In this document: piece after piece, positions 1 through 4,576 of the stretch
How the letters are laid out: each line of letters begins with the position of its first letter
Numbering within the stretch: position 1 is the stretch's first letter
Source of the DNA: JBBEBE01 sp051746765
GTDB taxonomy: Bacteria; Bacteroidota; Rhodothermia; Balneolales; Balneolaceae
Assembly: GCA_051746765.1 (NCBI GenBank)
Contig: JBNJFK010000163.1
Coordinates: 1 to 5,241 of the forward strand
Direction: 5' to 3'
DNA length: 5,241 bases
The notes under the pieces: generated by a model
Seen by the model: only the letters and a program-made list of their open reading frames with translations
Databases searched by the model: none
What the model was told of the DNA's origin: nothing
Position numbers and translations under genes: made by a program

Positions 1-2
1 TC

Positions 3-1475
3 CATTTTTATGCCCGTTACATCGAAGAACGCAGCGAGGGGCACCCCATCAACGACGCAATCGAAACCACCTTCAAAACCACCGGGCAAGCGATTGCGGC
101 CGTGGGCATCACCACCTCGGCTGCGTTTTTTATCCTGATGCTGGCAGATTTCAAGGGGTTTAGTGAGTTCGGTGCCATCGCGGGTGTCGGAATTCTCTTC
201 TCCATCCTCGCCATGACCCTCCTGCTCCCCGCTCTGCTCATCCTTTTGGAACGCGTCGGCGGGCTGAACACGTCTGCGACAGCTGTGCTTACTCCTGATG
301 GGCGAATTTCAAAAACCAACGCGTCTCGTATAAACCACAAATCCCTCTCGATCGGCATTCTGCTCATCTGCTTGTTGGCCACGATCCTCTCGGGATGGAA
401 TGCGCGTAGTTTGTCCTTCGAGTACGACTTCGGAAGTTTGGAACCCGTTTACGAATCCTATAACGCCGTCGCGCGTGAAGCACACAAGGTATATAGCGAT
501 CGTCGAACCAGAAACGCAGCCTATATCATTGCCGACAGTCCGGAGGACGCGATTGAAATTCGGGATCGATTACAGGAGCGTTTGGAAGCGGACACCCTTT
601 CTCCTACCATCGAGTCCGTCGAGACTTTTCAGGATCGCTATCCCTTTAACGAGGCGGAGAAGCGGGAAAAACTGGCTCGTATCGAAGGGATTCGAGAGCA
701 ACTCAACGACCCCTTTCTGAGTACCAGCGACTCTGAGCAGTACCGGATGCTTCAAGAGGGGGCTTCCACAACCCACCCAATCCAGTTGGAGGAGGTCCCC
801 GATTTCCTTCTGCAGCCTTTTACGGCCAAGGACGGAACCATTGGTAATTTGGTGATCATCTACCCTGCGGTCGCACTGTCGGACGGACGGAACTCAATGA
901 ACTTTGCCGATGATCTTTCCCGTATTGAGCTTCCAAACGGGAAGGTATACAACGCCGCATCGACCTCGATTGTGGCCTCCGACATGCTCCGACTCATGAT
1001 CGAGGAGACGCCTCGCATGGTCGCTTTGACGCTTACGTTCATCATCCTGATCAAACTCGTTATTTTCCGTTCCCTGAAATGGATGATGCTCGCCCTGCTT
1101 CCACTGGTGACCAGCTTTCTCTGGCTCTTCGGACTAATGGACCTGGCCGGGTGGAAGCTCAACTTCTATAACATTGTGGTCATGCCGACCATTCTCGGCA
1201 TCGGGGATGATAGCGGGATCCATATCGTTCACCGTTATCTCGAGGAGGGGAAGGGTTCGATAAACAAAGTGATTCGATCTACGGGGGAACATGTCACCGT
1301 GAGTTCGCTGACGACTCTTCTCGGCTTTGCCGGACTTCTCTTCTCCAATCATCCGGGTATGCGATCCATTGGCGAGCTGGCTGTTGCCGGAATTTCAATG
1401 ATGTTGCTTGCATCACTGGTTCTCCTGCCTGCGGTGCTGTACCTGTTGGAGCGGTGGGGTGAGGCCAAGTCGTAG
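3..1475 (+). CDS. RND/MMPL-family membrane transporter, C-terminal part (5' truncated by window edge)
   Basis: Partial gene: the frame is open from nucleotide 3 to a TAG at 1473-1475, giving 490 visible residues with no start in the window. The product is an inner-membrane RND-superfamily protein of the MMPL/HAE3 type, a group that moves lipids or hydrophobic compounds using the proton gradient. Two homologous halves are visible. The window opens at HFYARYIEERSEG, the counterpart of HIVHRYLEEGKG near visible residue 407 in the second half. Hydrophobic segments lie at about 36-47, 57-83 and 114-131. A periplasmic loop of about 200 residues follows, then the last membrane bundle with the GIGDDSGIH motif (399-407), which carries the acidic pair typical of the proton-relay region. 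The protein ends in a final membrane helix and a short basic tail. The substrate cannot be told from sequence. I see no clear terminator after the stop. Family assignment is confident; the subfamily is not. Confidence 0.9.
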   Translation, partial: HFYARYIEERSEGHPINDAIETTFKTTGQAIAAVGITTSAAFFILMLADFKGFSEFGAIAGVGILFSILAMTLLLPALLILLERVGGLNTSATAVLTPDGRISKTNASRINHKSLSIGILLICLLATILSGWNARSLSFEYDFGSLEPVYESYNAVAREAHKVYSDRRTRNAAYIIADSPEDAIEIRDRLQERLEADTLSPTIESVETFQDRYPFNEAEKREKLARIEGIREQLNDPFLSTSDSEQYRMLQEGASTTHPIQLEEVPDFLLQPFTAKDGTIGNLVIIYPAVALSDGRNSMNFADDLSRIELPNGKVYNAASTSIVASDMLRLMIEETPRMVALTLTFIILIKLVIFRSLKWMMLALLPLVTSFLWLFGLMDLAGWKLNFYNIVVMPTILGIGDDSGIHIVHRYLEEGKGSINKVIRSTGEHVTVSSLTTLLGFAGLLFSNHPGMRSIGELAVAGISMMLLASLVLLPAVLYLLERWGEAKS

Positions 1476-1756
1476 ACGATTTTCTTCATTCTCCTACCCA
1501 GTGATATTACGTCTGTATTGAGAACTATTACTTCGCCTAATTGTCCGCATCTCATTCTATTTCAATCTGTTACTTGCAAGATGGGGTAAAATAAATATAC
1601 GCAGGTTTTCAGGATTGGGTTCTTTAAATTGAACTCCTGGGATTTATAAATTGTCTGCAAAACTTCAGATGTTACTTCATTTTAAACAAAAGAATAGCTT
1701 CCGGAGAAAACATGAAATCAACACAACAATATTAAAATGTCTCAATTCCGGTTTTT
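1476..1756. other. AT-rich intergenic region upstream of the nucleoside hydrolase-like gene
   Basis: This 281-bp gap has no substantial reading frame and is clearly more AT-rich than the genes beside it. A weak sigma70-like pair is visible at TTGCAA (1574-1579) and TATACG (1596-1601) with a 16-base spacer. The 10-bp palindrome ATTTATAAAT lies at 1642-1651. Neither is strong enough to call a promoter or operator. I see no convincing terminator for the transporter. The right end (1699-1756) holds a start-like duplication, described among the findings: a GGAG followed by ATG at 1712, then a stop, then the true ATG at 1757. Confidence 0.5.
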
Positions 1757-2785
1757 ATGAATAAATGGACTCCCATACTTCTCGTTTCTTTGATTTCCTA
1801 TGGCTGCAGCTCCGGCAAAGTTCAAACTCCGCAGGATGATAACAGCTCTTCTGATAAACAAACAGTGCGGGTGCTGTTTGACACTGACACCAATAATGAA
1901 ATTGACGATCAGCACGCACTCGCTTACCTGTTGTCCAACAGGGATATCTTTGCCGTAGAAGGAGTAACCGTTAATTCAACCAAGGAGCCTGATGTTGAAT
2001 TGGATTATGCGGAGGCTGAACGAATTTTAAAACTGTACAAATCACATGAAACGATACCGCTGAAGGAGGGGGCCAACGGTTCATTCCGTGAGATCAGCGA
2101 GCAGATGGATGAACCCGGTTTTGAAGGCGAAGCAGCGGTAAATTTTATCATCGAGCGGGCCATGGCGAATGAAGATGAGGAGCTGATTCTATTAGCGGTG
2201 GGTAAACTGACAAATATTGCACTGGCCCTGAAAAAGGAACCTTTCATTGCAGACAATGCCCGCTTGATCTGGCTTGGGTCCAACTATCCCGAGCCCGGCG
2301 AACACAATCAAAATGCCGACACGACTGCCATGAATTATCTGCTGAATTCAGACCTTCCCTTCGAAATGGTGACCGTCCGCTATGGTGATCCGTCGGGAAC
2401 CGATGCTGTGAAGGTGACAAAGGCGCAAATCTTGCAGCGAATGCCGGGTATGGGGTTTCAAATCTCCGAACCGGTGGAAGGACGGCATGGTGGAATGTTC
2501 GACAACTTCGGGGATTACTCAGTGAACCTGTTTGAAAATTACGGGATGGGCGGAGATCCACCTTCCAGACCGTTATTTGATATGGCGGCAGTGGCCATCG
2601 TAAAAAATCCGGTTTGGGCCGAATCCCGGAAAATACCCGCCCCGGTGTTAATTGATAATGAATGGACCAAGCGGCTCAATAATGACCGTAAAATCACCCT
2701 TTGGGAACATTTTGATATCTACGGCATCATGAATGACTTTTTTATTTCGATGGAAAACCCGGTTATTGGACAAGGAAATGAGTGA
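1757..2785 (+). CDS. Lipoprotein of the inosine/uridine nucleoside hydrolase superfamily
   Basis: A 342-residue exported protein. The N-terminus has a short charged start, a hydrophobic stretch and a lipobox-like SYGC ending at Cys17, followed by a polar linker (18-36), so it is probably a lipid-anchored envelope protein. The catalytic domain begins at about 37. DTDTNNEIDD (42-51) is the Ca2+/ribose-binding aspartate cluster of nucleoside hydrolases in its NEIDD form. VTVN (70-73) corresponds to the conserved Asn strand. KLTNIALAL (150-158) is the family's PLTNLA segment. The EHNQNAD stretch (182-188) matches the substrate loop. FDMAAVAIV (274-282) carries the C-terminal metal-binding Asp (D275), with Phe where classical enzymes have His. 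Known members hydrolyse the N-glycosidic bond of ribonucleosides, but the true substrate is uncertain for this variant. ATG 1757 is chosen because it gives an intact lipoprotein signal; no Shine-Dalgarno precedes it. The gene converges on the lipoprotein gene to its right. Confidence 0.85.
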   Translation: MNKWTPILLVSLISYGCSSGKVQTPQDDNSSSDKQTVRVLFDTDTNNEIDDQHALAYLLSNRDIFAVEGVTVNSTKEPDVELDYAEAERILKLYKSHETIPLKEGANGSFREISEQMDEPGFEGEAAVNFIIERAMANEDEELILLAVGKLTNIALALKKEPFIADNARLIWLGSNYPEPGEHNQNADTTAMNYLLNSDLPFEMVTVRYGDPSGTDAVKVTKAQILQRMPGMGFQISEPVEGRHGGMFDNFGDYSVNLFENYGMGGDPPSRPLFDMAAVAIVKNPVWAESRKIPAPVLIDNEWTKRLNNDRKITLWEHFDIYGIMNDFFISMENPVIGQGNE

Positions 2786-2810
2786 TGTGTCACTAATACA
2801 ATAACGAAAG

Positions 2811-2853
2811 CCGGTTTGTGAACTCTCCAATGAAGTGACAGAGTACGAACCGG
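2811..2853. repeat. Imperfect inverted repeat (hairpin) between convergent genes
   Basis: Left arm CCGGTTTGT (2811-2819), a two-base bulge GA, then ACTCT (2822-2826). A 13-base loop is followed by AGAGT (2840-2844) and ACGAACCGG (2845-2853). The two arms give 14 pairs, one of them a T-G wobble in the plus-strand RNA. There is no T-run beside it, so it is not a standard intrinsic terminator. It lies 25 bases after the stop of the nucleoside hydrolase-like gene and could protect that transcript's 3' end. Confidence 0.5.
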
Positions 2854-2887
2854 AAAGAAAACTGGCGCATCGATTGGTTAGAACAAT

Positions 2888-2924
2888 AAAAGCCCGTCAC
2901 TGTTGGTGAACGGGCTTTTTCTTT
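2888..2924 (+). terminator. Intrinsic terminator, probably bidirectional
   Basis: AAAAGCCCGT (2888-2897) pairs with ACGGGCTTTT (2910-2919). The stem is extended by CAC/GTG (2898-2900/2906-2908) across one bulged A, with a TGTTG loop. A TTTTTCTTT run follows on the plus strand. The left A-run becomes a T-run on the minus strand, so the same hairpin can end the plus-strand gene stopping at 2785 and the minus-strand gene stopping at 2950. Confidence 0.85.
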
Positions 2925-2949
2925 ACGAACGATTTCCAATCAGTTGGGA

Positions 2950-3690
2950 TCAGGAATCATCATCGTCGTTGTCGTCATCATCGTCATCTTCATCATCGTC
3001 GCTGTCGTCATCATCGTCATCGTCATCCTCGAAGGCTTCAAACGACGCTTCAATGTTCTCGTTGATTCGCTCCAGATTGGCCGGATCTTTGGGATCCAGA
3101 CCCTCTCCGTCGGCTCCTTTGAACCAAGAGGAAACATCGATCGAAACCATAAGGACGGAATTCCCGCCTGCAAATTCGAGCGACGGATTCAGGTCCATCT
3201 CAATCTCGAAATCCTCTTTGGATCTGAACGTGAATGCTTCATCCTGGTAGAGACCTTTCACAACAATCGAATAGCTACCAGTCTCGTCCCTGAAATCAGA
3301 ATCGTTCAGCTGATCGTCATCATCGTCCGGTTTCTCGATTTCAAGTTCAAACTCGTCATAGGTTCCCGCCGGAATATCTTGTTCAGTTATCAACAGTGAG
3401 GACCCATCAAGAGGCAGGGTTACGATAAAATTCTCGTTCTCGAAATCGAGAGAATCCTCTTGAATACTCTCAAGCTCCATCTCCTCGATATACAGCCTGA
3501 CCTCCTCGATCACAACCCCGTGTTGCTGCTGGAGGGACATTGACTGCGTTGTGGCAGAAGATTGCGATTGCGCCTGCATTTGAAGCTGCAAGTTGGTCGT
3601 CTCATCCGCTCCTGAATTAGTTGTGTTACACGATACTGCAAACAGCAGCCCGGCCAGTAAAAAGCCGAAAGATCTGGTTAAATTCTTCAT
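2950..3690 (-). CDS. Secreted acidic lipoprotein with poly-aspartate C-terminal tail (DUF4382-like, function unknown)
   Basis: A 246-residue protein whose signal peptide ends in an AVSC lipobox (Cys21), so it is probably anchored in the envelope. A Gln-rich linker (34-56) leads to a beta-rich domain. That domain opens with VVIEEVRLYIEEMELES (59-75), includes IPAGTYDEFELEIEKP (106-121, resembling DUF4382-type lipoproteins) and an acidic DDDDD patch (122-126), and closes with SSWFKGADGEGLDP (187-200) and a helix running to FEAFED (217-222). The last 25 residues contain 21 Asp plus only Ser, Glu and Asn. No catalytic motif is seen and no function is known to me. Cation binding or salt adaptation are inferences from the charge. 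ATG 3690 is preceded by a weak GAGAG (3695-3699) and gives a good signal peptide. The gene is downstream of ssrA on the same strand but separated from it by a terminator, so it is probably transcribed on its own. Confidence 0.8.
   Translation of the reverse strand: MKNLTRSFGFLLAGLLFAVSCNTTNSGADETTNLQLQMQAQSQSSATTQSMSLQQQHGVVIEEVRLYIEEMELESIQEDSLDFENENFIVTLPLDGSSLLITEQDIPAGTYDEFELEIEKPDDDDDQLNDSDFRDETGSYSIVVKGLYQDEAFTFRSKEDFEIEMDLNPSLEFAGGNSVLMVSIDVSSWFKGADGEGLDPKDPANLERINENIEASFEAFEDDDDDDDDSDDDEDDDDDDNDDDDS
2956..3030. repeat. Trinucleotide-like (TCA/TCG) tract encoding the poly-Asp tail
   Basis: On the plus strand this 75-bp stretch is almost wholly ATC/GTC triplets in one phase, read as GAT/GAC codons on the minus strand. 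It is interrupted by triplets for Asn, Glu and Ser and closed by a Glu codon at its right end. Mixed GAT and GAC use means it is not a perfect microsatellite, but triplet slippage could still change the tail length without breaking the frame. Confidence 0.85.
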
Positions 3691-3851
3691 GATTCTCTCA
3701 TTTATTTGGATGTTCGTGACGTAGCGCCTCCCATCTGTAGTACAGACTAGGACCCCCGTCTCCCTCTAATGTTTTTCTGGAAAAAACCCTTGCCCGGTAC
3801 GGTATTCCTGCCCGGTAAACGTTGGCTGTGGAGTCCTTGTTCCAAGACGCC
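3691..3851. other. Intergenic region upstream of the acidic lipoprotein gene
   Basis: About 160 bp between the lipoprotein start and the ssrA terminator, presumably containing the lipoprotein promoter on the minus strand. No clear TAnnTTTG or sigma70 pair is visible. It holds an interrupted palindrome TCTGTA-G-TACAGA (3734-3746), a direct repeat of TGCCCGGTA (3791-3799 and 3809-3817), and a small CTTG-TTC-CAAG inverted repeat (3836-3846). Confidence 0.45.
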
Positions 3852-3893
3852 GAAAAAAAGAAAAGCCCACCCCCTGTCCGGAAGTGAGCTTTT
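3852..3893 (-). terminator. Intrinsic terminator of the tmRNA gene
   Basis: Read on the minus strand, AAAAGCTCAC (3893-3884) pairs with GTGGGCTTTT (3870-3861) through ten pairs including one U-G wobble, with a 13-base loop. A run of TTTTCTTTTTTT (3864-3853) follows. It begins 18 bases after the encoded CCA of the tmRNA, which separates ssrA from the lipoprotein gene downstream. Confidence 0.88.
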
Positions 3894-3911
3894 GTTGTAA
3901 CTCATCAGGAA

Positions 3912-4280
3912 TGGTGGAGCTGCCGGGAATCGAACCCGGGTCCGAAATGGTATATCGTTCAAGTATCTACACGCGTAGTTACCGATTTGAGTTTCGCATG
4001 AGGGTACGCCCGGCAACAGGCAGTCTCACACTAGTCTGCTTAAGTCTTACATCCTCCGCGACAGACACGCGGCGAATGCCAGTCTGTATTAGTCGGCGCT
4101 CCGAATCCATGCCTACAGACAAGCACGAATGGAACGGTCACGCTAGCTTACGCTGCGAGACGGTAAGAATAGTTGTTGTCAACTACATTATTCCATGGTG
4201 GTATTTTTACGAGGATCCACCGGACACACTCGGCATGCAACCTGCGATGCTACTCATCCCGTCGAAACCTTTACAGCCCC
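3912..4280 (-). ncRNA. ssrA: Transfer-messenger RNA (tmRNA), complete
   Basis: This is the 369-nt tmRNA, which rescues stalled ribosomes with SmpB and tags the unfinished protein for proteolysis. The 5' end GGGGCTG (4280-4274) pairs with CAGCTCC next to the 3' end, giving a seven-pair acceptor stem with a G3-U wobble, the alanine identity signal. Discriminator A and an encoded CCA (3914-3912) follow. The T arm is CCGGG-TTCGATT-CCCGG, preceded by the conserved TTTCGGAC. The conserved 5' elements GGTTTCGACGGG and GCATGCCGAG...CTCGTAAAAA are present. After TAGTT, the tag frame reads GAC AAC AAC TAT TCT TAC CGT CTC GCA GCG TAA (4180-4148), giving DNNYSYRLAA. It ends in the LAA degradation signal. 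This is a standard one-piece molecule, not a permuted form. The resume codon GAC (Asp) is inferred from its place after TAGTT and from tag length. Confidence 0.96.
4148..4180 (-). other. tmRNA proteolysis-tag reading frame (DNNYSYRLAA, stop TAA)
   Basis: Ten codons plus TAA inside ssrA. The frame is fixed by the terminal LAA-stop signature, and the resume point by the TAGTT just before it, which corresponds to TAGTC in E. coli. Upstream codons in the same frame (AAT, GTA, GTT) have no stop, so the exact start cannot be proven from the frame alone. A start at GTA or GTT would give a longer VVDNNYSYRLAA or VDNNYSYRLAA tag. The first residue is normally added as Ala from the tmRNA itself, before the encoded tag. 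Confidence 0.8.
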
Positions 4281-4305
4281 AATAAGTTAAAGAACATAAA
4301 CCTCT

Positions 4306-4319
4306 GCCGGATTCCCGGC
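4306..4319. repeat. Inverted repeat GCCGG-ATTC-CCGGC upstream of the tmRNA
   Basis: A perfect five-pair GC stem with a four-base loop, 26-39 bases upstream of the mature tmRNA 5' end. If the tmRNA precursor starts at the promoter proposed farther upstream, this hairpin lies in the leader that is removed on maturation. It could equally be an operator. There is no T-run, so it is not a terminator. Confidence 0.5.
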
Positions 4320-4347
4320 TCTGACTATCTAACGTTACAAGGGGGTA

Positions 4348-4384
4348 AAACGTTCCGTCTTCGGTTCTTCCCGAAGAGACGTTT
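4348..4384. repeat. Imperfect hairpin in the presumed pre-tmRNA leader
   Basis: AAACGT (4348-4353) pairs with ACGTTT (4379-4384), and TCTTCGG (4358-4364) with CCGAAGA (4371-4377). A TTCTTC loop closes the top and a four-against-one internal bulge separates the two helices. The fold is possible on either strand. On the minus strand it lies between the candidate tmRNA promoter and the mature 5' end. Confidence 0.5.
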
Positions 4385-4425
4385 ACGGAGGTCATCCGCC
4401 ATGAATGCCCCCTCGCAACATACTT

Positions 4426-4457
4426 CAAAGATAGCCGATATTGTTGCCATCTTCTAA
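4426..4457 (-). promoter_or_regulatory. Candidate Bacteroidota-type promoter for ssrA
   Basis: Read on the minus strand, TATCTTTG (4433-4426) is an exact match to the TAnnTTTG -7 element known for the Bacteroidota primary sigma factor. It is preceded by TTAG (4457-4454), a near match to the TTTG -33 element, with a 20-base spacer in the expected 19-21 range. Transcription would start near 4420, giving a leader of about 140 nt before the mature tmRNA end at 4280. Closer to the tmRNA, TAACTTAT (4289-4282) is only a partial alternative. Confidence 0.45.
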
Positions 4458-4576
4458 CCATTTCGTCATACGGGAAGGCTTCCAACTCGTGAGCGGTTTC
4501 CCTACTTTACGGGCTTCATGTGACCAATCAACCGGATGACGACGTTGTACGTAACCCCCTCTTCCCTATTGAATTC

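Larger units (their letters stand above)
4281..4576. other. Divergent intergenic region between ssrA and the TonB receptor gene
   Basis: About 296 bp that must drive ssrA leftward and the receptor gene rightward. It holds the two hairpins and the minus-strand promoter listed separately, and the 8-bp palindrome TAACGTTA (4330-4337). A short plus-strand frame at 4401-4457 is preceded by GGAGG. For the receptor I see only a poor -7-like TACTTTAC (4503-4510) with no matching upstream element, so its promoter is not identified. Confidence 0.45.

Noticed and set aside
1466..1485. Terminator-like TCGT/ACGA followed by TTTT just after the transporter stop
   Set aside because: The arms are four bases with a two-base loop, too small to form a stable terminator hairpin.
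2903..3399. Plus-strand frames with poly-Ser or Ile/Val runs over the acidic tail
   Set aside because: These are other-frame readings of the GAT/GAC tract of the minus-strand lipoprotein. The lipoprotein frame has a signal peptide and balanced composition outside the tail.
3747..4016. Minus-strand frame of 89 codons across the tmRNA 3' end and terminator
   Set aside because: It reads through the tmRNA T arm and its intrinsic terminator; the composition is not protein-like.
3884..4285. Plus-strand reading frame of 133 codons containing MVELPGIEPGSE
   Set aside because: It is antisense to the tmRNA. The ELPGIEPGS string is the translation of the complement of a T arm and 3' acceptor stem, a well-known source of false protein annotations.
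3912..4319. Possible genomic-island attachment site at the tmRNA 3' end, with GCCGGGAATC repeated at 4310-4319
   Set aside because: The second 10-bp copy is in inverted orientation and upstream of the gene, not a direct repeat flanking an insert. The natural terminator follows ssrA directly and no integrase is in view.
4207..4485. Minus-strand frame of 92 codons overlapping the tmRNA 5' end
   Set aside because: It runs into the conserved tmRNA 5' domain, has no recognisable domain, and is explained by the RNA gene and its leader.
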